Assembly (NCBI RefSeq): GCF_000158175.1
Contig: NZ_DS999411.1
Coordinates: forward strand, 270,708-334,707
DNA: 64,000 bases
Direction: 5' to 3'
Source: Luminiphilus syltensis NOR5-1B
GTDB taxonomy: Bacteria > Pseudomonadota > Gammaproteobacteria > Pseudomonadales > Halieaceae
Positions 17,870 to 27,020 of this stretch are shown here, in pieces. Below the pieces are notes generated by a model that worked only from the letters and a program-made list of their open reading frames with translations, did not search any database and was not told the DNA's origin. Position numbers and translations under genes: made by a program. Numbering within the stretch: the stretch's first letter is position 1; each line of letters opens with the position of its first letter.

Positions 17870-19035
17870 GATGCCACCTCGATACGCAGGCGCGCGCGGA
17901 CACGAGTCTCAGCAGCACTCGAACTTTCCAATGTGGTTTGATAGCCCCGCTGACTCATCGCCGATCGCAACCGCTCTACCGCCGAGAAGTCAGGCGCCAG
18001 GAGGTTAACCCTGACCTGCCCCTGGCGCCCACTAAAGCTGAGATTGGCCAATGTAATCCCAGTCTCCTGCGCCAGCACCGACGTAATCGCCGCGAGTGTT
18101 GGCGTGAACGCGCCGGAGACATCCGATGACTGAAACTCAGCCAACTGTCTATCGAGCTGTTTCTCCGCATCGACCATGGCGCCGCGGGGGTTGGCTTGTC
18201 GATAACTGCTTTCAATCGCGGCGCGAAGCGCCTGATTTTCATGTTTCAGGCGTTGTCCAATCACCAGGTCAGACCCCAACTGAAGCAGAAGGGCAGCCCC
18301 CGCCGCCATCGCCACCCAGCGCCACTCGCCCCACCAGCGCTGAAGCGGTAATCGGGGTGCATAACGGCCCTGGCGCAGATTGAGGGTTGCCGGTCCAATA
18401 TCGGCGACCAATAGCGCGTCACCAAAACCACCCTGCCGCCACTGAACCATCGCTCTCAGCTCATCGGGGATCGCCTGAAGTGCCCTCTGCCGATCGTTGC
18501 CATAGGCAATCAGGCCAGACTCCGGTGGAGGCAGCGCGCGCAGCAACGCAGGCAACAACTCATACTCAATCCGGGTGCCCTGGTACTCCGCGATGCGCAA
18601 CAGCACCGAATCCTCTTCAAATAACAGCGTCCACTCTCCAGCCTGCCAGGGCAGCAGCAGGGGCTCGGGCAACCACCGGCGCAGACGCGAGCAGTGCGGG
18701 AAGACTTGCTGAACACTGTCAATGACGGACTCTGCACAACAGGCCACCGCGTAACGGTGGTCGCTGCAGGCCTGATAGGCAAAGTGCAACGCATCGACAT
18801 CGTCGGCAATGTCCTCTTCGACCAGATAAGGCAGGGATTTGGCGATATGCCGGGCTTCCTCCGGCGCCAATTCCCTGACGAACAGTCGAACCGCATCACC
18901 GGCGATGGCGAAAACGGCGTTTTCTGGTATCGCGCTGTCTTCGGTAAGGGTATCCGGCGTCTTCGAACCTGCCCTCCACAGGCGCGGGGCACCCTGCTCA
19001 AGACGCACAACGGCAAGATTCTCAGTCGCCGACAT
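17866..19035 (-). CDS. gspL: Type II secretion system protein L
   Basis: Links the cytoplasmic ATPase GspE to the inner-membrane platform. The cytoplasmic actin-like domain spans about residues 1-235 (IAKSLPYLVEEDIADD and WQAGEWTLLFEED are recognisable), a single helix follows at about 240-260, then a periplasmic ferredoxin-like domain to the end (389 residues). I place the start at the ATG at 19035, which has GGAG at good spacing; an in-frame start 75 bases upstream adds a tail with no family counterpart. This leaves about 90 bases of non-coding sequence after gspK, the largest gap in the operon. Confidence 0.9.
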   Translation of the reverse strand: MSATENLAVVRLEQGAPRLWRAGSKTPDTLTEDSAIPENAVFAIAGDAVRLFVRELAPEEARHIAKSLPYLVEEDIADDVDALHFAYQACSDHRYAVACCAESVIDSVQQVFPHCSRLRRWLPEPLLLPWQAGEWTLLFEEDSVLLRIAEYQGTRIEYELLPALLRALPPPESGLIAYGNDRQRALQAIPDELRAMVQWRQGGFGDALLVADIGPATLNLRQGRYAPRLPLQRWWGEWRWVAMAAGAALLLQLGSDLVIGQRLKHENQALRAAIESSYRQANPRGAMVDAEKQLDRQLAEFQSSDVSGAFTPTLAAITSVLAQETGITLANLSFSGRQGQVRVNLLAPDFSAVERLRSAMSQRGYQTTLESSSAAETRVRARLRIEVAS

Positions 19036-19125
19036 GGTGTACTCCGTGGAGAGTGACAACAGTACGCCAGGCGCGAGAAAATCCTGGCGATTGCTGGCAG
19101 GTATCGACAATGGCAGTGCGGGTTT

Positions 19126-20172
19126 TCACAGATCTCCCATGGTTCGGTACCGGGTGATGAGACTATCGCCATCGCGCTCGATGACACTGTACAGACGCTG
19201 TTCGGTGTCGGCAATCTCGACTCGGGCGGTCAGCAGAAACCAGTTTGAGCGCTCGCCCAATTCGCCGGCCACGTTGTCAATGCCGTACGCCTCGAGCAAA
19301 GTCTCCGTAGTCAGTTCATCCAGCGATTGCCACTCGCCGTCAGTTCTGCCGCGGACCAGAGCCTCCCCGTCAAGCGCGGTTAATGGCTGCAGTGTGGTCT
19401 CGGTGTTCAAACTTCGCAGTACGGTAGCGGGTGCGGTCAGCACATTGAGCGCGCCGCCACGTTCAGGCCACACCGTGACGTAGGGTGCCAACGCTTGATA
19501 AATATCATCGTTCATACCGATCACGGCACGCAACTCAGTGACACTGGTGAGGGTGCGGTTAGCCGGACGGTAAGGGGGATTTTTCCTCTGATACGCATCG
19601 CGCTCGGCACCGAGAGGACGTGGTGCATCATCGGTATCGATGAAATCGGCAATCGAATCCACCAATTTCAGTGCCTGCCCCTCATCCATGTCTGGGATTT
19701 CAAGGGCAAGCAACAAGCGAACAAATTGCCGCTGATGGGCAGTTAAACGATCTTCCCCCTGCCGCACATTCGAGTCAGGCCCATCGGTCGCGCCGTCGCT
19801 TCTCGCTTCGACCAGCCCGTTCAGATTGAACCGGCCCTGTAAATCCTCGATTGAGCCCCTTAACCAGCCCCCTTCCGCAAGGGGATAGTTGGCCGTTTCA
19901 GTGGCCCATATTTCCTGGAGATGGTCGGTCGCACGATCCGAACCCACGTCGTTTCTCGTGTCCAGGCGCAAGGCGATTTTGGCCAGATCCTCCGCGGCAC
20001 GCAGGTACTGCCACGCCTGCTCCTGTTGCAGGGTACCGCCGACCCTTTTCAGCTGCAGGGTGAATTCCCGCTGCAACCCCACCATCAAAGCAGCGGCTAT
20101 GGCAAAGATCAGTAGGGCAACGACAAGCGCAGCCCCGTCCTGACGCCGCGGTTCAGTAAGGTGGCAAGACAT
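19126..20172 (-). CDS. gspK: Type II secretion minor pseudopilin K
   Basis: Tip pseudopilin of 348 residues. After a short basic leader the hydrophobic helix (ALVVALLIFAIAAAL) starts near residue 14. GspK characteristically lacks Glu at position 5 of the mature protein, and none is seen here. Further signatures are GRFNLNGL near 112, the DSIADFIDTDD segment and helix-hairpin-like SVTELRAVIGM. It caps the pseudopilus with GspI and GspJ. It overlaps gspJ by 20 bases and should be processed by a prepilin peptidase, probably PilD at 61551. Confidence 0.93.
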   Translation of the reverse strand: MSCHLTEPRRQDGAALVVALLIFAIAAALMVGLQREFTLQLKRVGGTLQQEQAWQYLRAAEDLAKIALRLDTRNDVGSDRATDHLQEIWATETANYPLAEGGWLRGSIEDLQGRFNLNGLVEARSDGATDGPDSNVRQGEDRLTAHQRQFVRLLLALEIPDMDEGQALKLVDSIADFIDTDDAPRPLGAERDAYQRKNPPYRPANRTLTSVTELRAVIGMNDDIYQALAPYVTVWPERGGALNVLTAPATVLRSLNTETTLQPLTALDGEALVRGRTDGEWQSLDELTTETLLEAYGIDNVAGELGERSNWFLLTARVEIADTEQRLYSVIERDGDSLITRYRTMGDL

Positions 20173-20809
20173 ACAGTCGACTCAATTCACCCCAATCCTG
20201 CAGCTCCAGCGTCATGGCAACAGCGGCGGGAGGATCTACCACGGTGTCGGGTGACGCGACATCCGCGATCCAGCTTTCAGCCCACTGTCGGCGATCGACC
20301 TCGATGCCTCGGCCGTTGCGCAGATTTGCCACGTCATCGAGAAACTGGAGTCGTACCGAAGCCACCTGCTCCAGTAATACCACCTCGATCGGTTCGGTTT
20401 GGGGCATTCGATCCAGCACCGGATAGCTGGCCCGCAGCAACCGATCACCGTCGAGCCGATAAATCACTCGCTGCAGCGCGCTGCGCGGCGCCGAGACGGT
20501 GTTATGCCAGCCACTGCGAGTAAACACCAGCAAGTCGCGCGCAAGCGCCCCGCCGACGAGCGCGGACTCGAGCGTACCGAATTCATCCAGCACCGAACGG
20601 TTCGTTACCTGGCGAAGATCACGAGCGAGAATGGAAAGTGCACGGTTCACCTCGTGCAGCCGCTCCGCTTGCTGGCGTTCACGCTCGACACCACTGATTA
20701 CCGCATCCAGGGTGGTATAACCCACAACGGCAACAAACGCGGTAATGGCCATCGCCACCAGCACCTCGACCAGCGTAAACCCGCCTTGCCGCTCAGTTAA
20801 CAAGAACAC
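20153..20809 (-). CDS. gspJ: Type II secretion minor pseudopilin J
   Basis: A 218-residue pseudopilin with leader MFLLTERQGG then FTLVEVLVAMAI, which places the cleavage site between Gly and Phe with Glu at mature position 5. The remaining domain has the expected length and the RLDGDRLLRASYP-like segment of GspJ. It forms the tip complex with GspI and GspK. The start is a GTG overlapping the end of gspI. One base either way at the 5' end could not be fixed by eye. Confidence 0.92.
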   Translation of the reverse strand: MFLLTERQGGFTLVEVLVAMAITAFVAVVGYTTLDAVISGVERERQQAERLHEVNRALSILARDLRQVTNRSVLDEFGTLESALVGGALARDLLVFTRSGWHNTVSAPRSALQRVIYRLDGDRLLRASYPVLDRMPQTEPIEVVLLEQVASVRLQFLDDVANLRNGRGIEVDRRQWAESWIADVASPDTVVDPPAAVAMTLELQDWGELSRLYVLPPY

Positions 20810-21200
20810 GCTCGGGGGCGATCAGCGCGGTCAGGGTGTGCAGCGTCGTGCCATCATCGTCGCCAGTTTCATCAACGCTGATTTCAACGCGAAAAAAACC
20901 GGGAACATCGGTTGCCTGAGACGTCATCCACCAGTACCAATCGCGATCCAACATTCGGACCTCGCCGCTGGCTTCGCGCAAACTGAGCGTTTGCTCCTGT
21001 GCCACAATCAGCCGGAACTCAGCGAGCACGTTACTCGCAACGAGACTCGCCACCGAGCGATCTCGCATATACGCCGTACCGTCTATTTGCTGCATCAAAC
21101 CGAATACCAGCGCCGGCAATGCAACCGCCACAACGGTCAATGCCACCATCACCTCAACCAGGGTAAAACCGCGCTCAGGATTCCTCTTCAATGCGCTCAC
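20793..21200 (-). CDS. gspI: Type II secretion minor pseudopilin I
   Basis: Small pseudopilin with cleavage motif ERG/FTLVEVMVALTVVAVA. I prefer the GTG at 21200, giving a 9-residue leader (VSALKRNPERG) and a 135-residue product, close to the family length. An upstream in-frame TTG at 21275 would give an implausibly long leader lying inside gspH. The gene overlaps gspH by 26 bases, common in this operon. The product helps nucleate the pseudopilus tip. Confidence 0.88.
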   Translation of the reverse strand: MSALKRNPERGFTLVEVMVALTVVAVALPALVFGLMQQIDGTAYMRDRSVASLVASNVLAEFRLIVAQEQTLSLREASGEVRMLDRDWYWWMTSQATDVPGFFRVEISVDETGDDDGTTLHTLTALIAPERVLVN

Positions 21201-21750
21201 CCCCCGGGAGTAACTCACTTCGCCCGAACAGGTCCCACTGCAATCGGTAGAGTAGATTACCCGTCGCCCGATCAACCCAGTCGAGTTGGCCCGGCGTCAC
21301 TTCGCCGCCGGCGAAGAAAACGATCTGCGGTATGGGCTGGCGCATCCCGTCGTCAGCCACACCCAGATCCGGTTGCCCTTCCAGTGAAATTCGCAGCTCC
21401 GTCGTTGGCGCAAAGACTATTTCAGCAAAGGCGTCAGCCCCGGTGCGAGGCGCTGCCCAGCCCTGATCGTAACGCCTGAGCCATGTTGCGCGTGCCTGAT
21501 AGCCATTGACGGCATCCGCCGTTGTCAGCAGAAGTCCGTGATCGGCGCCGGTGAGTTCTGATTCGGCGAGGGCTGTCGCCATAAGACTGGCCACCAGTCT
21601 CGCCCGGTCGCGTTGCTCGATAGGCTGACCACCGCTGCCCACATTAAAGGCAACCACCGATGTCAGCAGCACAATGATCAGCACAGCGACCAGCAGTTCA
21701 ATCAGACTGAAGCCTCGAATCGATCGCGTCATAGCCTCTGGAGTTGACAT
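21175..21750 (-). CDS. gspH: Type II secretion minor pseudopilin H
   Basis: A 191-residue pseudopilin with leader ending SIRG and the mature start FSLIELLVAVLIIVLL (Glu at position 5). The C-terminal part carries a LDWDLFGR-like stretch (LQWDLFGRSELLP). ATG at 21750 gives a 13-residue leader; a second ATG six codons later (MTRSIRG) is an equally good start. It follows gspG with a 25-base gap and overlaps gspI. Confidence 0.9.
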   Translation of the reverse strand: MSTPEAMTRSIRGFSLIELLVAVLIIVLLTSVVAFNVGSGGQPIEQRDRARLVASLMATALAESELTGADHGLLLTTADAVNGYQARATWLRRYDQGWAAPRTGADAFAEIVFAPTTELRISLEGQPDLGVADDGMRQPIPQIVFFAGGEVTPGQLDWVDRATGNLLYRLQWDLFGRSELLPGGERIEEES

Positions 21751-21775
21751 TGTTTAGCGCGGTTTCAGCGGAGCT

Positions 21776-22207
21776 TCAGCCCTGACTGTCGGTCCAGTTA
21801 CCAATATCGGCGTTCTGACCCTCCCCCCCCGGGAGCCCATCGGCACCGAGCGAATAAATATCGACCTCGCCATATTCGCCAGGCGAGAGGTACAGATACT
21901 CGCGGCCCCAGGGATCAACGGGAAGCTCTGACAAGTAACCGCCGGCTTTAAAATTTCTGGGCTCGGGAGCGAGGGTGCTGGGAGTCACCAGCGCCGCCAG
22001 CCCCTGCTCGGTACTCGGGTAGATGAAATTGTCCAAACGATAAATCTTCAGTGCCGTCTCGATTGACTTGAAATCAGCGGCCACCTTTTTGATTCGCGCA
22101 TCATCGGCGCTGTTCAGAACCGTGGGCGCCACGACGCTGATCAACAAACCCATGATGACCAGTACCACCAAAATCTCGATCAGCGAAAAGCCCTGATGCC
22201 TGCGCAT
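21776..22207 (-). CDS. gspG: Type II secretion major pseudopilin G
   Basis: Main subunit of the pseudopilus, 143 residues. The short leader MRRHQG is followed by FSLIEILVVLVIMGLLIS. The rest matches GspG closely: DDARIKKVAADFKSIETALK, NFIYPSTEQGLAALV, GGYLSELPVDPWGREYLYLSPG, and YSLGADGLPGGEG with the acidic residues that bind calcium. It is the best conserved pseudopilin and firmly identifies the system as T2SS, not type IV pili. It starts three bases after gspF. Confidence 0.97.
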   Translation of the reverse strand: MRRHQGFSLIEILVVLVIMGLLISVVAPTVLNSADDARIKKVAADFKSIETALKIYRLDNFIYPSTEQGLAALVTPSTLAPEPRNFKAGGYLSELPVDPWGREYLYLSPGEYGEVDIYSLGADGLPGGEGQNADIGNWTDSQG

Positions 22208-22210
22208 GAT

Positions 22211-23431
22211 TTACCTCACCATCGTATTCAAATCAAAAATCGGCAGCAGAATGGCGAGGACAATAGCCAGCACCAATCCCCCCATGAAAACCACCATCAG
22301 CGGTTCAAAAAGACCCATCACCGTACCCAGCGTCATTTCGAGTTCACGTTCCTGATTGTTTGCCGACCGGGCCAGCATTGTTTCCAAGTCACCGCTGGCT
22401 TCACCCGACCCCACCATGTGCACCATCATCGGTGGGAAGAACGGCTCCTGTGCCAAAGCGCGATTCAAACTGCTGCCTTCCTGCACACGAACAGCAACGG
22501 CGCGGCTGGAGTCCTGCAATACCAGGTTCGACATCACCGCACCGGCGATTCTCAAGGCATCCAGCAGGGGAACGCCACTGGCCATCAGAATGCTGAGCGT
22601 CGATGAAAATCGTGCAGTATCGATGCTGACCAGCAAACCGCGAATCAGGGGAATGCGCAGCAATAGCCCATGCCATCTCCGACGTCTGCCGGGATCGCGA
22701 AGCAGGTAACGAAATGCCACTACTGCCGCCACCAGAATGAGTAATAACCCCAGGCCGTAGTCCCGGAGAAAATCACTGGTGCCAATCAAGGCCACTGTCA
22801 AAGCGGGTAAGTCTTTTTGAGTGTGGGCAAAAATACCGACCAGTTCCGGCACCACGAAAACCATCAGGGCGGCCACCACGGCGATGGCGACGGCGACCAG
22901 TACCAGCGGATAAATCATTGCCATCTGCAGTTTTTGCGCGGTGTGCTGACGATTCTCCGTGTAATCGGCGAGTTGTTCGAGCACCGGCGCCAGCTGTCCC
23001 GCCTGCTCACCCGCGTGAACCATCGCGCGATACATATCGCCGAAGGCACCCGGGAACTGACTCATTGAACTCGCCAGGGTATAACCCTCGGCCACCTTCG
23101 ATCGAACCTGCAGCAGCAGGGCCTTCGTGGACGATTTCCGCGTCTGCTCGGCGACCGCCTGCAGGCATTCATCGAGGGGCAGCGCAGACGCGACCAGGGT
23201 GGCCAATTGGCGGGTAATCAAAGCGATTTCAGCCGCACCAAGACGCCTGCGCAGGATCGGTAAATTGAGCTGCCAGCGCTCCGAGGCACGCGCCGCCGCT
23301 GTGCTGACCTCCACCGGGCGCAATTGTCGGCCACGGAGTTGTACCCGCACGGCACGCTCGGAGTCCCCTTCGAGAACACCATTCACCAGCTTGCCATCGC
23401 TGTTGAGCGCCTTGTAACGAAACGCAGTCAT
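22211..23431 (-). CDS. gspF: Type II secretion platform protein F
   Basis: Polytopic inner-membrane platform protein, 406 residues. It has two T2SSF domains at about 70-195 and 273-395, with helices near 170-190, 222-245 and 375-398. The N-terminal AFRYKALNSDGKLVNGVLEG and LITRQLATLVASALPLDECL are standard. It overlaps gspE by four bases and probably couples the ATPase to pseudopilus extension. A paralogue with the same fold is pilC at 60314. Confidence 0.96.
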   Translation of the reverse strand: MTAFRYKALNSDGKLVNGVLEGDSERAVRVQLRGRQLRPVEVSTAAARASERWQLNLPILRRRLGAAEIALITRQLATLVASALPLDECLQAVAEQTRKSSTKALLLQVRSKVAEGYTLASSMSQFPGAFGDMYRAMVHAGEQAGQLAPVLEQLADYTENRQHTAQKLQMAMIYPLVLVAVAIAVVAALMVFVVPELVGIFAHTQKDLPALTVALIGTSDFLRDYGLGLLLILVAAVVAFRYLLRDPGRRRRWHGLLLRIPLIRGLLVSIDTARFSSTLSILMASGVPLLDALRIAGAVMSNLVLQDSSRAVAVRVQEGSSLNRALAQEPFFPPMMVHMVGSGEASGDLETMLARSANNQERELEMTLGTVMGLFEPLMVVFMGGLVLAIVLAILLPIFDLNTMVR

Positions 23432-24966
23432 AACTCGGTAATTGAGGTGACGCGCAGCACCTCTTCGATACTGGTCTCTCCCGCGAGCACGCGGCGGCGT
23501 CCATCGACACTGATGCCGGAATAGCGCTGCCGTGCTGCCGACAACAGCGCCTGCTCGCCACGGGCATCATGCACCAGCTGCCGCAGCTCCTCGTCAATTT
23601 CGATCAGCTCGTAGATGCCGGTGCGGCCCCGATAGCCGGTCTGATTACAATGATCACAGCCATTGGGGCGCGACAAAACAGGGGTATCCGAGGGCTCCAA
23701 TCCGAGCAGCTCCCGTTCGGCGTCAGTCGCCTTTGCCTGTATTTTACAGTCCGGGCACAGCAGTCGCACCAGCCTTTGGGCCATCACGGCCAGCAGGCTG
23801 GAGGACAGTAAAAACGGCTCGACACCCATATCCTTCAAACGTGTCACCGCACCAATCGCCGTATTGGTGTGCAGCGTGGACAGCACCAGATGGCCGGTTA
23901 ACGATGCCTGCACCGCTATTTCAGCGGTTTCGAGATCGCGGATTTCACCGACCATGACAACATCGGGATCCTGACGGAGTATCGCCCGCAGGCCGCGGGC
24001 AAAGGTCATATCCACTTTGGTGTTGACCTGTGTCTGGCCCACGCCCGGCAACATGTACTCGATGGGATCTTCAATCGTTAGAATGTTCCGGGAGGTCTGG
24101 TTGATACTGGAAAGTCCGGCGTAGAGCGTTGTGGTCTTTCCTGACCCTGTCGGACCGGTCACCAATATAATGCCGTGAGGCGCCCGGAGTGCCTTTCGAT
24201 ACCCCGCCAGCACCTGCGCATTCATCTGCAGTTGGTCCAGCTCGAGCTGACCGGCCTGCTTATCGAGCAAACGCAGTACCACGCGCTCGCCGTGCGCCGA
24301 AGGAATGGTCGACATTCGAATATCGACCGCATGGCCCGCAATCCGAACCGATATGCGGCCATCCTGCGGCACCCGCTTCTCTGCAATATCGAGTTTCGCC
24401 ATCACCTTGAGCCGTGACACGAGCAGCGAAGCGAGCATTCGCTTGGGGGACAGCACCTCGGTTAACACACCGTCGATGCGATAGCGGACACTGAGGCGGT
24501 CCTCAAAGGTCTCGATATGAATATCCGACGCCTGATCTTTAACCGCCTGCGAAAGAATGGCATTGATCAGGCGAATAATGGGTGCATCGTCTTCCGCATC
24601 CATCAGGTCACCCAGATCCGGAATTTCATCGACTAGCTTGGCGAGGTCAACATCGGCGCCAATGTCCTCAGCCATCTGCGCCGCTTCGCTATTGGTGCGC
24701 TGGTAGGCGGCGGTCAGACGAATCCGAAACCGCTCCTCGCTGATCACTTCAAGCGCGAAGGGAGCGCCCAAAAATCGGCGCACTTCGAGCAAGGTGTCCG
24801 GGCTCAACGCGCCGGTATGGTAAAGCGTCGCACCCTGTTCCGAGCGCGTCAGCAGTACGCCCTTGGCTTTGGAAAAAGCAAACGGTAGAAGACCGTTGGC
24901 CGGCGCGACGGCGTCCAACTCGACAGCCGCTATCGATTCGATAGCATCGCCTGCGAGATCATTCAC
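23428..24966 (-). CDS. gspE: Type II secretion ATPase E
   Basis: Hexameric ATPase that powers pseudopilus assembly, 512 residues. It has the Walker A motif GPTGSGKT at about 271-278, the Asp box RQDPDVVMVGEIRD, the His box TGHLVLSTLHTN, and a zinc-binding tetracysteine (CPDC ... CDHC) that distinguishes GspE and PilB from the retraction ATPase PilT. The N-terminal region interacts with GspL. The start is GTG at 24966, overlapping the gspD stop by eight bases. Confidence 0.97.
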   Translation of the reverse strand: MNDLAGDAIESIAAVELDAVAPANGLLPFAFSKAKGVLLTRSEQGATLYHTGALSPDTLLEVRRFLGAPFALEVISEERFRIRLTAAYQRTNSEAAQMAEDIGADVDLAKLVDEIPDLGDLMDAEDDAPIIRLINAILSQAVKDQASDIHIETFEDRLSVRYRIDGVLTEVLSPKRMLASLLVSRLKVMAKLDIAEKRVPQDGRISVRIAGHAVDIRMSTIPSAHGERVVLRLLDKQAGQLELDQLQMNAQVLAGYRKALRAPHGIILVTGPTGSGKTTTLYAGLSSINQTSRNILTIEDPIEYMLPGVGQTQVNTKVDMTFARGLRAILRQDPDVVMVGEIRDLETAEIAVQASLTGHLVLSTLHTNTAIGAVTRLKDMGVEPFLLSSSLLAVMAQRLVRLLCPDCKIQAKATDAERELLGLEPSDTPVLSRPNGCDHCNQTGYRGRTGIYELIEIDEELRQLVHDARGEQALLSAARQRYSGISVDGRRRVLAGETSIEEVLRVTSITEL

Positions 24967-27007
24967 CGCCGGCGTCTCCGACAGCGGGCTCCTCGGGTAG
25001 CCGGCTCACCTGCTCCTCCCAGGTCGGGATAACCGGCAGGTTGCCATCGTCGAGGAACATCAGCCCCCGCTTGCGCCGCTCGAGTTGCTGCTCCCGAATA
25101 AACCGGTACTTTTCTGCTGTAGCACCCGCCAACTCGACGTCGGTACGCACAATCGTCGGACGGATAAACACCAGCAAATTGGACTTGCTGACCTCGACCA
25201 CATCATTGCGAAAAAGCCGGCCCAGCAAGGGTATGCTCGACAGAATCGGCACCCCCTGCTGGCTATCCTGTACCTCATCTTTCACCAGACCACCCAGCAC
25301 CACAATATCGCCATCACTGGCCAGTACTTTGGTCTCGATCTTGCGTTCATTGGTAATCACGTCCGATGCCACGAGCAACTGCTGGCTGATACTGGAAACT
25401 TCCTGAACAATATCGAGGACGACCGAGTCGCCCTCATTCACCTGGGGGGTCACCTTTAAGGTAATGCCCACGTTCTGGCGCTCGATGGTCTGAAAGGGAT
25501 TGCGGGCTGAGTCGCCAGATCCGGTATTGGTGAACGAGCCCGTGACAAAGGGCACCTGCTGCCCCACGGTGATATAAGCCTCCTCGTTATCGAGGGTTAG
25601 AAGACTCGGCGTCGACAGGATGTTGGCATTGCCCTGGGTCTCAAGGGCGTTGAGGATAACGGTCATGGTCAGATCATCATCGACGGCACCCCAGCCCAGT
25701 GTAGCCCCGGGAACCTGCGAGAGCGCGCCGGCGAGATCGGTAATGCCAATATCGCCGGAGCTATCCCCATCTCCGGGCAGTATGGCGTCGGCAATGGCGG
25801 CGTTGCGCGCCCGCTGGGCAGAAGACGTACTGATATTGCTGCCATAAAAGCCACTGTCATTGGCAAACAGCCACTGCAAACCGAGCTCCTGCCCCTCAAC
25901 CACTTCCATCTCTACGATAATGGCTTCCACCAGAACCTGCGCACGCCGAATATCGAGACGAGCGATCACCGCTTCCAGCGCCGCCATTTCATCAGCGTCC
26001 GCCGTTATAATCAGTGCGTTGGTACCCTCATCCGCCTCGATGGTCGAATTGCCACCCGCAGAACGCTCTCGCTGGCCGTTGTCGTCAAGACGAGTAATAT
26101 TCTGCATTACCCGTGTGAGTACTTCAGCGACCTCGGCAGCATTGGCGTATTCAAGATAGATCACCTTGACGTTACCGCTCTGCTCCAAGGGCGTATCAAG
26201 ATAGGTAATCAGCTGCTTGATGCGACCACTGTTCAGTTCATCCGCGGTCACCACGACGCTGTTGGTGCGCTTGTCCGCGACCAGCGTCACTTCTTCGCCG
26301 GCGCCGCCTGCCTCACCCTCATCGGTTTCGAGCGTGCGCAGCATCTGTACGATATCTTCAGCGACACCGTATTTGAGTCGAACCACCTCGGTCGAGCGCA
26401 CCGCCGAGCTGTCCATTCGATCAATAATCTCGCGAATGCGACCAATGTTGGAGCGAATGTCCGAGATGATGATCGCGTTACTCGGCGCGTAGGCCGCCAT
26501 GTGGGCCTGCTGCGGCACCAGTGGCCTGAGAACCGGTATCAGCTTGGCCGCTGATACGTTCTCGAGCCGAATCACCTGGGTCACATATTCGTCATTGGTC
26601 AGTGTATCGGTGAGGGGAGGCACGCCGACAGACGAGGAGCGGGCGTCCTTATTCTGTATGACACGAATCACGCTTCCGCTGCGCACCGCGGTATAACCGT
26701 GGACATCGAGAATCGAAAGAAACAGGTCATACAATTCGGATTTGGTCACGGGCTCGGTGGAGACGACCTTGACCTTTCCCTTAACTGAGGGGTCTACAAC
26801 AATAGTACTGCCGGTGACATCGGCAACGAATTTAATGAGCTCCTGAATATCCGTATCTTTCAGATTAACGGTATAGCTTTGCGCGAGAGTCGGTGCGGTT
26901 GCCAGCCCACAGGCCAACCCCAGAACAAGCACCACCACCGTGGCAAAATGCGACCGGGGCGGTCGAGCTTTGCGGATCGTGGATGACATGCTGGCATCTG
27001 CCGCCAT
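24959..27007 (-). CDS. gspD: Type II secretion outer-membrane secretin D
   Basis: Forms the outer-membrane channel. A signal peptide is followed from about residue 45 by the N0 domain (VNLKDTDIQELIKFVADVTG), then N1-N3 repeats to about 370 and the secretin domain to about 620 with VPFVTGSFTNTG and VVLGGLVKDE. The tail after the secretin domain is short, and no GspS-type pilotin site is obvious. I prefer ATG 27007 (682 residues), which avoids overlap with gspC and leaves a normal signal peptide; ATGs at 27034 and 26989 are alternatives. Confidence 0.95.
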   Translation of the reverse strand: MAADASMSSTIRKARPPRSHFATVVVLVLGLACGLATAPTLAQSYTVNLKDTDIQELIKFVADVTGSTIVVDPSVKGKVKVVSTEPVTKSELYDLFLSILDVHGYTAVRSGSVIRVIQNKDARSSSVGVPPLTDTLTNDEYVTQVIRLENVSAAKLIPVLRPLVPQQAHMAAYAPSNAIIISDIRSNIGRIREIIDRMDSSAVRSTEVVRLKYGVAEDIVQMLRTLETDEGEAGGAGEEVTLVADKRTNSVVVTADELNSGRIKQLITYLDTPLEQSGNVKVIYLEYANAAEVAEVLTRVMQNITRLDDNGQRERSAGGNSTIEADEGTNALIITADADEMAALEAVIARLDIRRAQVLVEAIIVEMEVVEGQELGLQWLFANDSGFYGSNISTSSAQRARNAAIADAILPGDGDSSGDIGITDLAGALSQVPGATLGWGAVDDDLTMTVILNALETQGNANILSTPSLLTLDNEEAYITVGQQVPFVTGSFTNTGSGDSARNPFQTIERQNVGITLKVTPQVNEGDSVVLDIVQEVSSISQQLLVASDVITNERKIETKVLASDGDIVVLGGLVKDEVQDSQQGVPILSSIPLLGRLFRNDVVEVSKSNLLVFIRPTIVRTDVELAGATAEKYRFIREQQLERRKRGLMFLDDGNLPVIPTWEEQVSRLPEEPAVGDAGGE

Positions 27008-27020
27008 GGCGTTATAACCC

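Noticed and set aside
23428-24966. GspE as a second PilB or a PilT retraction ATPase
   Set aside because: Position inside an intact gspC-N operon and the tetracysteine zinc motif fit GspE; PilT lacks that motif.
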